Part shown: piece after piece, positions 35,401-45,784 of the stretch
Layout: each line of letters starts with the position of its first letter
Numbering within the stretch: position 1 is the stretch's first letter
Assembly (NCBI GenBank): GCA_945910005.1
Contig: OX246749.1
Location: 28,654,183-28,718,182, forward strand
DNA: 64,000 bases
DNA from: Isoperla grammatica
Lineage: Eukaryota > Arthropoda > Insecta > Plecoptera > Perlodidae
Direction: 5' to 3'
Program-made: the position numbers and the translations under genes
Notes under the pieces: model-generated
Databases searched by the model: none
What the model was told of the DNA's origin: nothing
The model's input: the letters and a program-made list of their open reading frames with translations, nothing else

Positions 35401-37683
35401 ATTGTAGCTTCAATCTTTGATCCACTTGGACTAGTGAGTCCAGTAGTAATTGTATATAAAATGTTTCTTCAACAACTGTGGTCACATAGTCTACAGTGGG
35501 ATGATGAATTGCCAGATGAACTCTCTCTGCAATGGCAACACCTACACAGCCAATTGCTACATCTGAATACCATTCAAGTTGACAGATTAGTAATGGTCAA
35601 GGGAACACCCACTAACGTGGAGTTGCATGGTTTTGCAGATGCCTCAGAAAAGGCATATGGCTGTTCACTGTACATCCGATCAACAAACGCACATGGTACG
35701 ACAACAGTCAAGCTATTGTGCTCACGATCAAGGGTGGCTCCAGTAAAAAAAGTGACACTGCCACGTCTCGAGTTGTTGGGTGCTGAACTACTCTCCAAAT
35801 TACTGAAGAAAACTGTGCCAATTTGGAACCTCAAGATTGACCGCACGTTCTTGTGGACCGATTCCACCATTGTATTAGCCTGGATTGCATCACCAGCAAA
35901 TCGTTGGAAGACATTTGTTGCTAACAGAGTAGCACAAATTCAAGAAAACTCGTCAGTTGGTGATTGGAAGCATGTTTCGTCCAGTGACAATCCAGCTGAC
36001 CTCATCTCAAGAGGAACACAAGCAGCTGATTTAGAGCAACTGGCGTTTTGGTGGCACGGGCCACATTGGTTACGTCAACCATCATCAGATTGGCCTCTAG
36101 ACGTACCAAGCAGAGAAGACTTCAATATGCCTGAAGAAAAGAAAACCGCAGTCACAGCACTGACAATGCAGGATCAGCGAGACGATCTACTACATCGGTT
36201 TTCAAGACTAACAAAGCTCACCAGAGTTATGGCGTATTGTTTGCGTTTCTATCAAAACGCCAAACAACCCTCGGAGAAGCTGTTGGGGCCTCTAAGTACA
36301 ACAGAACTACAGAGAGCACTTACACGCTGCATCAAGTTGGTTCAAAGATCGGCGTACACTCAAGAAATTCGGGAGCTAGCTTCCAATAAGCAAGTCCCAG
36401 TGAAAAGTAGTCTACGTGATCTACATGCTTTCGTAGATACATCAGGAGTTCTTCGAGTAGGTGGAAGATTGCGACACTCGCAGCTTCCGTATGACAACAA
36501 ACACCAAATCATTCTACCGCCAAACCACCACGTTACCGAATTGATCATCAAGGCTGAGCATCAACGATTACTGCATGCAGGACCACAGCTTCTGATTGCA
36601 TCGCTTCGGAAACGCTATTGGATTCCAAGAATTAAGAAAGTAGTCAAAGCACTTATACATAAATGTTTAACATGCTTCCGGTTCAAGGTCTCAACGTCGC
36701 AACAGTTGATGGGTCAACTGCCATCAGCACGAGTACAGCCTTCAAGACCGTTTCTCAACACAGGAACTGATTTTGCTGGTCCATTCCAAATCAAACAAGG
36801 ATCTGTTCGCAGCAAGATCACTATCAAATGCTACACAGCTGTGTTCATTTGCTTAGCTACTAAGGCCATACATTTAGAATTAGTGACGGGATTGACCTCA
36901 GAAGCTTTCATTGCTGCTCTGCGTCGATTTACTGCAAGGCGAGGTAAATGTCTCCATTTATATTCTGACAATGGAACTAACTTCGTCGGTGCAAACTCTG
37001 AGTTAAAAGATCTTCAAGCCTTGTTTCACTCCGAGCAACATCAGAACAAGCTGGCGAGTTATGCAGCTAGTGAAGAAATGGAATGGCACTTCATTCCGCC
37101 ACACGCACCACATTTCGGTGGTCTATGGGAAGCCAGCGTCAAATCGTTCAAGTACCACTTCAAGCGTGTGGCAGGCAACGCAGTTCTCACTAGTGAGGAG
37201 TTCACCACTCTCTTAACACAAATTGAAGCTTGTCTCAATTCCCGTCCTATTACTGTTTTATCCAATGATCCATCTGATCCCAGTTACCTATCTCCAGGTC
37301 ACTTTCTCATTGGTGCTCCACTAATGAGCTATCCCGAACCCAGCTTGTCTGATCTAACTGAGAACAGGTTGTCCAGATGGCAGCGGGTGCAGAAGCTCTA
37401 CGAACAGCTGTGGCAGAGGTGGTCAACTGACTATCTCAACTCGCTGCAGCAGCGGGGGAAATGGACTTCTCCCCAATCTAATCTCCAGCCAGGCATGGTG
37501 GTGCTGATCAAGGAGGACCGTCGTCCGCCTCTGGAGTGGCCACTTGCGGTTATCACCGAGACCTTCCCCGGGAAGGATGGTCACGTCCGAGTCGCTGCAA
37601 TCCGGACGTCCAGCGGTGTATTCAAGCGCCCCATCACCAAGCTGGTGCCCCTCCCCTACGAGCACTCGATTCCGTCGAACTGA
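32461..37683 (+). CDS. BEL/Pao gag-pol polyprotein, intact
   Basis: One uninterrupted frame of 1740 residues. The ATG at 32461 (MDPSQLSKLIKQRG) was chosen over the upstream ATG at 32389 because it matches the usual gag start. Approximate domains: gag with LPSFDGKYEEW (about 130); two zinc knuckles (CPFCS...C, CFNCLHPSH...C, about 337-400); aspartic protease (LLDCGSQSNFV, about 471); RT (VFDGSAKT about 757, YVDD about 879); RNase H (GFADAS, about 1057); integrase zinc finger (H...H...CLTC, about 1366-1405); integrase core with D, D and E near 1436, 1502 and 1556; C-terminal DUF5641-like region. No envelope gene. With identical LTRs and an intact frame it is probably a recent, possibly active insertion. 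Confidence 0.96.
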   Translation: MDPSQLSKLIKQRGVLKSQLTRLKTFIEGFQLTDNVEEVRARLRQLPVLREKYDTIQSTLETEGNTGTSDHDEDRAMFEEGLFKAEGKMELILREYLTENLERNSNSGEMNRSPGSQLGSVNLKLPAVSLPSFDGKYEEWLPFSDSFKALVHDNKTLVTIQKFHYLLSALKGQAFKLLQNLPITEGNYVVAWELLQGRYENKKLIASTYIREILYIKEVQKESATELRQFVNTVRSNMNALKAMDVPQSLGDMLVSQLVVDRLDRQTRREWEIKETEQAFPPLSDLLLFLERKSQALENITSCSSRSNHDDGRTGDSKVNQQKGTKQSGSHVAVKGQKCPFCSNSHPLFKCDAFLAAEVKVRRDCVTSNKLCFNCLHPSHAVNICTSTNCKKCDARHHTLLHVDQGNNRPGNSHQQVAPTVVTGSQENQVPRAAQSSYHAVRHKMAEAHILLSTAIVLVEDSTGQLQQCRALLDCGSQSNFVTEDLVQRLNLKKQRNQVFIQGVNKASAEAKHTTTAKIYSSVSNYNASIVCSILPHITGQMPSAHVDSQHWNLPKDVQLADPTFYQPGRIDMLIGAELCLYILRMEKRSRPGKFPVLQNTEFGWILSGKYSDQTPSTSMTSCFIRQENLDQQLQRFWELEEIHTSPSSEEEQNCELHFRENTIRDENGRFVVKLPKRLHSDKLGDSCQQARSRFYQLERKLQRNEELREHYLKFMAEYEDLGHMKEVILSTDNKNNQKCYLPHHAVFKPSSSTTKTRVVFDGSAKTSNGVSLNDTLMVGPTVQQDLYSIILRFRTHQIVFTADITKMYRQIRVHEDDTSLQRIVWRTSPDKPLKIYELVTVTYGTASAPFLATKCLQTLAAEESDKFPRAAEVLQRDFYVDDALCGSSNLTDALLLQKELIALLKRGAFPLRKWCSNHPDLLKAVLPEEREMQFPFDFTNKESIKTLGLSWHPVTDKFLIANNPPDLSQGRVTKRIVLSIVASIFDPLGLVSPVVIVYKMFLQQLWSHSLQWDDELPDELSLQWQHLHSQLLHLNTIQVDRLVMVKGTPTNVELHGFADASEKAYGCSLYIRSTNAHGTTTVKLLCSRSRVAPVKKVTLPRLELLGAELLSKLLKKTVPIWNLKIDRTFLWTDSTIVLAWIASPANRWKTFVANRVAQIQENSSVGDWKHVSSSDNPADLISRGTQAADLEQLAFWWHGPHWLRQPSSDWPLDVPSREDFNMPEEKKTAVTALTMQDQRDDLLHRFSRLTKLTRVMAYCLRFYQNAKQPSEKLLGPLSTTELQRALTRCIKLVQRSAYTQEIRELASNKQVPVKSSLRDLHAFVDTSGVLRVGGRLRHSQLPYDNKHQIILPPNHHVTELIIKAEHQRLLHAGPQLLIASLRKRYWIPRIKKVVKALIHKCLTCFRFKVSTSQQLMGQLPSARVQPSRPFLNTGTDFAGPFQIKQGSVRSKITIKCYTAVFICLATKAIHLELVTGLTSEAFIAALRRFTARRGKCLHLYSDNGTNFVGANSELKDLQALFHSEQHQNKLASYAASEEMEWHFIPPHAPHFGGLWEASVKSFKYHFKRVAGNAVLTSEEFTTLLTQIEACLNSRPITVLSNDPSDPSYLSPGHFLIGAPLMSYPEPSLSDLTENRLSRWQRVQKLYEQLWQRWSTDYLNSLQQRGKWTSPQSNLQPGMVVLIKEDRRPPLEWPLAVITETFPGKDGHVRVAAIRTSSGVFKRPITKLVPLPYEHSIPSN

Positions 37684-37755
37684 TGTGTCGTGTCGTGTCG
37701 TGTACTGATGTGTCGTGTCAGTGGTCATTTTTCATTTTTTGATTGTATCCAATCA

Positions 37756-37768
37756 ACAGGGGGGAGCA
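37756..37768 (+). other. Polypurine tract of BEL/Pao
   Basis: aacaggggggagca-like purine run immediately before the 3' LTR, in the expected place for plus-strand priming. Confidence 0.75.
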
Positions 37769-38334
37769 TGTTGGGAACACGGTCCACTAGATCGCTTTGC
37801 GCTTCGCTAATACTCTGCTAGGAGTAAATCCAGGAGACCGTGGTTGGGAATTGTTAAGTTAAGAAGGCGGTGTATGTTGTTTTGAAGGTTGCTAGGATAC
37901 GAGATGTTTTTGTCAGAGCTAGTTGTGTGTGATGGAAGAAGGTGCTGTGTCTACGAAAGTGATGTTAATACTAACTGTGTTTTAATATCAGTTCATTTTA
38001 CATTTTGTCAACCCTGTTGACCAAGAGGGATGGTGTGACGTACCACGCCCTCTTCTCCTCTTCAAGATTTATCGTCAGTCGAAGTCGAGGCTCCTAATTG
38101 TATCGGACTGGTGGGAACACATCCGCTCCAGCGATCTTTTAGTGTCATCAATTGTGATTGTAACATAAATATAAAAGTAATAGTAATCATCACACGCGTA
38201 ATTAGGTCTAGTGATGTGAACCAGCTCCATTGTTTTTACTGTCCATAAACTGTTTTAGTATTAGTCTTTATACAAGTAAAGTGGTCCTCCGGTATTTTTA
38301 TTATTGTTTATTTTTTAACCTGTGTGCTCCATCA
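37769..38334 (+). repeat. BEL/Pao 3' LTR
   Basis: 566 bp, matching 31517-32082 with no difference seen by eye, followed by the CAGCC duplication. Confidence 0.95.
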
Positions 38335-39223
38335 CAGCCAAATAAAGTTCGTTACAGTCATCAATCTCATTAATATTCTCCCAATTAGTTTCCGTCAATA
38401 CAGATAGCACTTTCCTCTCATTTAAAACACTCCTACTTTTTAATAATTGTTTCTCTGGACTAGCCGGGCATGTTAATGACGTCATAATCATGTAATGGTC
38501 GCTCAGTTTGCATGTAAATATAGCCGAACTAATGTCAACAAACTGCCCTCTCACAAATATGTGATCGAGACACGTCCTAGACCAAGTATTACACATCGCT
38601 TCCTCCCTGGTAACCCCGTGTATACAGTTCACAAATCCGTGGCCAGCCAGTGTGTCCTCATACAAGATAACACAACCGTCTGAATCATCCAGTAAATCAA
38701 TATTGATATCGCCTATGACAATTATATTCCTGTTGTTATTATGCCCAAGTATGCAATCTAACTCGTTAATAAAGTTTTGTTTCATTTCCACTGGAGTTTT
38801 TTGAGACGGAGGTCTGTAAAGGGCTAACAAAGATATTTCTACGCCACCTAAAAACCTTAAATTACAATGCAGACCTTCACAAAATAAAAACTCTTGCTCC
38901 ACCACCACACAAGAAACAGAAGATTTACTATAAATAAGAATGCCACCCCCCTTCTTGTTGACTCTAGTTTTGCACAACATTTCATACCCATCAAGAATAA
39001 AAAAATTATCGTCCTCTAATTTACCAATCTCAGACAAAATCATAACATCAAACACACCTATTTGATTTTGTACAATTACCTTTAGCTCATCCCATTTTGA
39101 AATTGTTAAATATCTTACATTTAAATGAATAAAAATAAGCCCATCTTTTTCATGAAACCAATCATTCAAATCATCAATAACATTACATTTAGCTACTTCA
39201 CTCCATTCGTTTTCAAGGTTCAT
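38335..39223 (-). pseudogene. LINE ORF2, endonuclease half
   Basis: N-terminal half of the LINE split by the BEL/Pao insertion. It encodes an apurinic-type endonuclease: FIHLNVRYL near the start, ILSEIGKLED with the catalytic glutamate, LALYRPPSQ, VIGDINIDLLDD, the LDHIFV block and SDHYMI with the terminal catalytic histidine. It ends where the CAGCC duplication begins. The RT half continues at 31511. The element's 5' side meets an AAT array at about 39258. Confidence 0.88.
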
Positions 39224-39257
39224 AGCCGGAAATTGTCAACAATATATCCACAGAACA

Positions 39258-39268
39258 AAAAAAAATAA

Positions 39269-39331
<63 letters not shown>

Positions 39332-39380
39332 AAATAATAATAATAATCATAATCATAATAATAATAATCATAATAATAAT
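39258..39380. repeat. AAT microsatellite
   Basis: About 38 AAT units with ATC/ACT interruptions, between the LINE 5' end and the 14-bp minisatellite. Confidence 0.95.
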
Positions 39381-41046
39381 AAGCGAACCCCAGTAAGCGT
39401 ACCCCAAAAAGCGTACCACAGTAAACGAACCCTAGTAAGCGAACCCCAATAAGCGTACCTCAATAATCGTTCCCTAATAAGCGTACCCCAATAAGCGTAC
39501 CCTAATAAGCGTACCCCAATAAGCGTACCCCAATTATAAGTGAACCCCAATAAGCGTACCCCAACAAGCGTACCATAAAGAAGCGTACCCTTATAAGCGT
39601 ACACCAATAAGCGTACCTCAAAAAGTGTACCCCAATAAGCGTACCCCAATAAGCGTACACTTAATAAGCGTACCCTAATAAGCGTACCTCAAAAAGTGTA
39701 CCCCAATAAGCGTACCCCAATAAGCGTACCCCAATAAGCGTACCCCAATTAGCGTACTCCAATAAGCGTACACTTAATAAGCGTACCCTAATAAACGTAC
39801 CCCAATAAGCGTACCCCAATAAGCGTACCCCAATAAGCGTACCCCAGTAAGCGTACCCAAGTATACGTACCTCAACAAGTATACCCAATTAAGTGTACCC
39901 CAATAAGCGTACCTCAATAAGCTAACCCCAATAATAAGGGTACCCCAATAAGCGTTCCTCAATAAGCGTACCCGAGTTAGCGTACCTCAATAAGTGGACC
40001 CCAATAAGTGGACCCTAATAAGCGTACCCCAATAAGCGTACCACAATAAGCTTACCCAAATAAGTGTGCCCAAATAAGTGTACCCCAATATGCGTACCTC
40101 AATTAGTGTACCCCAATAAGCGTACCTCAATAAGTTTACCTCAATAAGCTTACCCCAATAAGCGTACCTCAATAAGTGTACCCCAATAAGTGTACCCCAA
40201 TAAGTGTACCCCAAAAAGTGTACCCCAATAAGCGTACCTCAATAAGTGTACCCCAATAAGCGTACCTCAATAAGCGTACCCCAATAAGCGTACCACAATA
40301 AGCTTACCCAAATAAGTGTACCCTAATAAGTGTACCTCAATAAGTGTACCCCAATAAGCGTACCTCAATAAAGGACCCCAATAAGCGTACCTCAATAAGT
40401 GTACCTCAATAAGCTTATCCCAATAAGCGTACCTCAATAAGTGTACCCCAATAAGCGTACCTCAATAAGTGTACCTCAATTAGCTATCCCCAATAAGCCT
40501 ACCCTTATAAGCCTACCCTAATAAGCGTACCCCAATAAGTGTACCTCAATAAGCCTACCCCAATAAGCGTACCTCAATAATTATACCCCAATAAGCGTAC
40601 CTCAATATGTGTACCCCAATAAGCGAACCTCAATAAGTGTACCCCAATAAGCGTACCTCAATAAGTGTACCCCAATAAGCGTACCTCAATAAGCTTACCC
40701 CAATAAGTTTTCCCTAATAAGCGTACCTCAATAAGTGTACCCCAATAAGCGTACCCCAATAAGTGTACCCCAATAAGCGTACCTCAATAAGTGTACCCCA
40801 ATAAGCGTACCTCAATAAGCTTACCCCAATAAGCCTACCCTAATAAGCGTACCTCAATAAGTGTACCCCAATAAGCGTACCCCAATAAGTGTACCCTTAT
40901 AAGTGTATCCCAATAAGTGTACCCCAATAAGCGTACCTCAATAAGCGTACCTCAATAAGTGTACCTCAATAAGTGTACCTCAATAAGCTTACCCCAATAA
41001 GCCTACCCTCTACCCTAATAAGCGTACCCTAATAAGCGTACCCCAG
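39381..41046. repeat. 14-bp minisatellite, about 119 units
   Basis: Consensus unit ccccaataagcgta, with common variants cctcaataagtgta and cctcaataagctta. The array spans about 1.67 kb. The same array borders the related element at the window start (1-47), so it appears to be a component of that element rather than a random neighbour. Open frames across it (GYAYWGTLIGVRLL-like) are repeat artefacts. Confidence 0.95.
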
Positions 41047-42500
41047 ATTCGAATGAAACGTATCATCGACTGCAGCAAGAATGACCGTCAAACTATCCTC
41101 AACCAATCCCAACCAAGAAGTAGCTGGTCTAGGGGCCCGGTCTACCCAACCATTGGCTTCGGCTGCATGGTCTCGCCCTGGGTTGGACCGGTTCCGTCTA
41201 CTACAAGCTGAATGGTTTCGCCCTGGGTTGGACCGGTTCCGTCTACTCCAAGTCCTGTGTTGAGGCTCCACTGTAGCGTCCATCCCCCACCCCCCCTCCA
41301 TTATACGTTTCTAAAACATCTTCCTTACTCGACACCTTCAAATTTCAACTCTAGAAATAGTCCTACCTTCTGGCAACATGCAGCTAATACTCCCCAAATA
41401 AATGCCTAGCAAGTAAAACGAATGTCCTTCATACCTTTCCCAGTTCCGTTAGATCTCTTTGCTAATAGCAGTACCCATACATTTCAGTTAATAAACATCT
41501 TTTGTAACTAACTAACCCAATAAATTAAGTTTTTTTAGGTTTGCTTTTATTGTATTATTGTAGGTTGTTTGTTTCATGGTTTTATTTTTGTTCATTTGTA
41601 TTGTATTGTTATAAGTAATTTGAAATTTGATAATAAAATTGACGAAACCTATAATATGATACATGTACCTATCGATTGGTGAATAAATTACTGTACTCTA
41701 CTTTACTTCCCAGTTCTTTTCCATTAATCAGTCTATCCATGAGAAGGTTCATTCTCATAGATAAGCTCGCCCCCCCCCCCCCCCCCCCCCCCCCACCCCC
41801 CCCAGACTTTTACACTGCGTCATATAAGAGTACTCTCTACACTGCAACAATGTTACTGCACTTAAGGCCTGAAGGGAACCAACCAGCAACTGACGTCACA
41901 TCCAGACAACAACAATGTAGCAAATGAACAGAACTGATGAAAAATTATCAATAAGCTGTCAAAATAATAAATTTGCAACGTTATGAGGAGAAACAAGTAT
42001 TATTCGATAATAAAGTTGTGTTTATACACACTTTTTTAAGGTTTAAGGTTTTATTTTCCAAACTGTTTTACTTAGGATCGCTACCATTGGCCGGATTTAT
42101 AAAACGTCACTTCCATTGGCTGGGCTAAGAATTTTAGGTATACGAGCTAACGTTGCTATAGTTTCCTTAAACCTTAAATCCTAGGAAAGTGTGTAAACAC
42201 CATAATACATTTGGCTGATTTCATTTAATAATTATAATAATCAAAATATTAATAAAAATAATAGTATAAATAATGATAATTATAATAACAACAACAATAC
42301 TAAAATTATTAATAATACGACCGTACATAACATCCACAGTTTGGTTTGAAAAAATAATATGGACAATGATTTATTTGATTAGTTCTAAGTAGATTTTAAT
42401 AAGGTAACACATAGAAATACTTGACATTTATGTCCGCACAACATGTTTATGCCGGTTTTGACGGAGTTTGTATGTATTGCAACAATAAAAAAATAACAAT
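41047..42500 (+). mobile_element. Non-autonomous element, copy 2, sharing a LINE 3' tail
   Basis: Body homologous to 48-2890 but without the 1.36-kb insertion. It includes two to three ~45-bp repeats of ggttggaccggttccgtcta (41180-41260), a C-run (41769-41806) and the ~190-bp LINE-type 3' tail (42315-42500). The tail runs into an assembly gap where AAT repeats would be expected. No coding capacity was recognised. Confidence 0.6.
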
Positions 42501-42700
42501 NNNNNNNNNNNNNNNNNNNNNNNNNNNNNNNNNNNNNNNNNNNNNNNNNNNNNNNNNNNNNNNNNNNNNNNNNNNNNNNNNNNNNNNNNNNNNNNNNNNN
42601 NNNNNNNNNNNNNNNNNNNNNNNNNNNNNNNNNNNNNNNNNNNNNNNNNNNNNNNNNNNNNNNNNNNNNNNNNNNNNNNNNNNNNNNNNNNNNNNNNNNN
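42501..42700. other. Assembly gap of 200 N
   Basis: Exactly 200 undetermined bases, probably a placeholder of arbitrary length. It begins right after a LINE tail that elsewhere is followed by AAT repeats. Confidence 0.99.
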
Positions 42701-42854
42701 GAGTCAGTTCTGTTTTTCTTAGCATTCATAACATCTATGTGGCGGTGGACCAACACTTCAACATTTCAATTACACTTGAGTTGACCAGCCACAAATATTC
42801 TGTCGTAACCTTAACGCCGGCTTGAGCGGGGAGTTTATTTAAACGGATATTTTT

Positions 42855-43098
42855 TCAAGAAAACCTCTTGTGGGTGGATTTATGAAGACAACCAGAAATT
42901 ATGAACCAACCCCGACTTCGAACCACCACATAGACTTTATAATGCACTATATCCAGACATTGAATTAACAGACCCGGTGGTCTAGGGGTCAATGCACCCA
43001 AACGGCAAGTGGCAGACCAGGGTTCGATCCCCAGTCGGGGTTGGTTTTTTATTTGTGGTTTTCTTCATAAGTCCACCCAAAAAAGGTTTTCTTGAAAT
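42855..43098. repeat. tRNA-like SINE with inverted flanks
   Basis: The stretch 42973-43045 has an A-box-like word (tggtctagggg) and a perfect B-box (ggttcgatccc). The sequence that follows (43034-43097, ggggttggttttttatttgt...) is present inverted at 42857-42920, giving about 62-bp arms. The next unit on the right (43130-43200) is a similar tRNA-like sequence in minus orientation. Confidence 0.55.
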
Positions 43099-43129
43099 AA
43101 TATCCATTTAAATATATATATATAGAAAT

Positions 43130-43200
43130 CCAGAAACTAAAAAACCAACCGCGACTGGGAATCGAACCCAGGTCTCCACTTACCAGGTGGCGCGAGAGAG
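43130..43200 (-). repeat. tRNA-like SINE fragment
   Basis: On the minus strand, gacctgggttcgattcccag contains a B-box and is followed by tcgcggttggttttttag, the same tail as the neighbouring SINE. A GA-rich stretch (43188-43260) lies on its 5' side. Confidence 0.5.
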
Positions 43201-43609
43201 AGAGGAGACAGAGAAAGTGAAAAGGAAGAGAAAGAGGGAGCAAGAGAGAGGGACCCGCTAAACTTTAAAGGATCGGGATTTCACTTCTTCACCTGTTAGA
43301 GGACAAACATAAATGGGAGCTGGAGAAGATTTATCAATGTATTCCAATATAGCAGTATATTTTATTTTTTCTTTATTTCAATGGTAAACATATGTTTGCC
43401 TATCATAATATATAAATGATACTAGCAGATCTTGGATCTGAAGCATTTCTGCTCAAAACAAACACGCATAAACTAAAAATATCAAATTATTTCAACTTTC
43501 TTAAATCTTAAAATTATTATTTAAATGTTTAAAGGTACAAAGAATTGGTTTGATCAAAAAAAAATAAACACATTCACTGAATAAAACTTCTACCCTTCAG
43601 CTCGCACAC

Positions 43610-44628
43610 TTAGCCTTGCGCTCTCTGCAGCTGCAGCAGACTTTCATTACGTCTAGCTCGCTCGAATTCTAGTTCCTCTTCGGCGTAGATGCGCCAGGCT
43701 TCATCGGCCTTAGCCCGGTCTCGAGCCCCCTCGACCCCTAATTGGGCCGCAGTTGCATCAGACGCCTCTTTCTGCGCTCGAGATTCCTCATATCTGGCGC
43801 TTGACTGGGCCGCGTCCAGGGTGACCTTGGCTAAGGAAGCATTTGAAGCCGCCTCAGCCTTGGCCACCTCTAGGGTGACCTTGGCTAAGGAAGCATTTGA
43901 AGCCGCCTCAGCCTTGGCCGCCTCTAGAGTGACCTTGGCCGTCTCGAGGGTGACCTTGGCTAAGGAAGCATTTGACGCCGCCTCAGCCTTGGCCGCCTCT
44001 AGGGTGACCTTGGCTAAGGAAGCATTTGACGCCGCCTCAGCCTTGGCCGCCTCTAGATTGACCTTGGCCGTCTCGAGGGTGACCCTGGCTAAGGAAACAT
44101 TTAACGCCGCCTCAGCCTTGGCCGCCTCTAGAGTGACCTTGGCCGCCTCTATGGTGACCTTGGCCGCCTCTAGGGTGACCTTGGCTAAGGAAGCTTTTGA
44201 CGCCGCCTCAGCCTTGGCCGCCTCTAGAGTGACCTTGGCCGCCTCTAGGGTGACCTTGGCTAAGGTAGCATTTGACGCCGCCTCAGCCTTAGCCGCCTCT
44301 AGGGTCACCTTGGCTAAGGAAGCATTTGACGCCGCCTCAGACTTGGCCGCCTCTAGAGTGACCTTGGCCGTCTCGAGGATGACCTTGGCCGCCTCGAGGG
44401 TGACGTTCGCGTGTTCCTCTGCCAGCTCCGCAGTCTTAGCCGCAGCACCGGCCTCTCGAACACGGAGCTCGTACACCTCGTCCCGGGGACAAGAGGCGTT
44501 GTGAAGCCCCTTGTACTCCTGGCAGACACGACCCAGCATACTTGCAGCCGTGCAGGAGGGGTCTAGGGCGGTGCTAGGGTCACGTGTTGTATTGAGGGCT
44601 GCTCCAGGTGTAGCGCTGCTGACTGCTT
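43610..44628 (-). CDS. Ig gene, last exon: Ala-rich coiled coil
   Basis: Last exon of the minus-strand immunoglobulin-superfamily gene. The acceptor is ggtttcag with the exon entering in phase 1, as in all three Ig exons. It encodes about 338 residues. A short head has two or three cysteines (SCTAAS, GRVCQEY, NASCPRD). A long central section (about residues 75-290) is built from two modules: the heptad AKVTLEA and the hendecad AKAEAASNASL, combined as 7+11 or 7+7+11. The end is charged (DEAWRIYAEEELEFERARRN). Heptad and hendecad periodicity predicts a long left-handed to straight coiled coil suited to oligomerisation. No transmembrane segment is visible, so the product is probably secreted. 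Recent internal repeat expansion is evident at the DNA level. Confidence 0.8.
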
Positions 44629-44639
44629 CTGAAACCAAA

Positions 44640-45300
44640 GCAAATGTTTTATGTATGATATTTTTGGGGTAACGTATAGCCTATCGTGGACAAATTATGC
44701 TTCAACTTAAAACTACTACTGCTACTGATGTTGAAAGAGAGAAATCACACAATTCTTTTCTCTTTAGTAGTTGAGTTTTTAGAAGTCTGATGTTTATTTG
44801 ACCAAATTATCCATTGCAATTTAGTCTTGATTGTCATCATCATCATCATCATTGGACGTGGCAATTTTAGACTAAGTTCAGATTGTATAACACCATTTTC
44901 TACACAATGTAAAGCAATCACATTGATAACGACAGTGACTGCACTGTTATTGTGTATTCATACCCTCTACAGTATTAGTCGATCGGACATCAATGTCGAT
45001 CAATAGACTCGAAATGTTGGCATCGAGCTTAGATTAGCCAGGGAACCTGGGAACCCTCTACAGAAAATTAGCTGTGTAACGAACTCGACTTAGCATTCAT
45101 CAATCAACAGAAATAACAAAATTACTATTTCAGTGTCAAAATCGGTTTCATTAGGTACGAATATACATCTTCGACGACGCTCATTGGCAGAAAGGTGTGA
45201 AGTGAGCAGATATCTTTACTTCAACATAGTTTGAAGCTCTACCCCGTAGTAACGTTAACAAAGGTGACTGATTATAAATTATATAATATATGAAATCTGT
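44640..45300. other. Ig-gene intron; nothing recognised
   Basis: Intronic sequence with a short CAT run at 44838-44852. No other feature was seen. Confidence 0.6.
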
Positions 45301-45425
45301 GTGTTAATATGATGTGAGTAACGGGTTGTAACGGGGGTAAGCGGTGGTCACATAGCGATGAAGGGAAGCAGCAGCAAACTGAGAAAATATCAGTTCTACA
45401 CAACATGTATACAAACATAACTTAC

Positions 45426-45740
45426 CAGTGAATGAGATCGTCTCCGTCGCCTCCAATGGCCGGGCCAAGGCCACATGAGATACAACACACTTTAGGACCT
45501 TGCCGTTGTCCTTAGTCTGGCGGGTGAGTGTGAGTCTCTGCATGACAGATCCCTTCATCCAGGGCCACCTCCACGCGTCCTGAGGTTTCCCTAGAAAGTC
45601 CACCACTGCGTCCTGGCGGATTACGTCATCTCCCAGGATCCAGGATATGTTGGCGGCAGGACGAGCCCCCTTCACCTCACAGGTGGCCGTGACGCTGGCC
45701 TCCGTGTAGACAACACTCAGGGTTGGTGCGCTGGGGGGAC
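45426..45740 (-). CDS. Ig gene, Ig domain exon 3
   Basis: Minus strand: acceptor gctttag before 45740, donor |gtaagt after 45426, phase 1-1, 315 nt. It encodes a canonical Ig fold: PSAPTLSVVYTEASVTATCE (B-strand cysteine), ISWILGDDV (core tryptophan), LTLTRQTKDNGKVLKCVVSH (D-x-G-x-x-x-C F-strand motif). It resembles nephrin/sidekick-type cell-surface domains. It lies between the coiled-coil exon (43610-44628) and Ig exon 2 (51312-51632). No transmembrane or cytoplasmic region was found. Confidence 0.85.
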
Positions 45741-45784
45741 CTAAAGCATGACATAGCAACACTAAAACATACAATCATCTAGCC

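Noticed and set aside
32389..37683. Start of the BEL/Pao polyprotein at the upstream ATG 32389
   Set aside because: The 24 extra residues do not resemble gag; the ATG at 32461 begins the typical MDPSQL-like gag start.
39368..40214. Frames encoding GYAYWGTLIGVRLL-type repeats
   Set aside because: Because the 14-bp unit is not a multiple of three, the frames only reflect the minisatellite (42-bp codon period). No start context or homologous domain.
42973..43045. Functional tRNA gene
   Set aside because: A and B boxes are present but a full cloverleaf with paired acceptor stem could not be drawn; better explained as a SINE head.
43689..44504. 271-residue plus-strand frame antisense to the coiled-coil exon
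   Set aside because: It is a shadow of the minus-strand repeats; the minus strand has the phase-matched acceptor and stop expected of a last exon.
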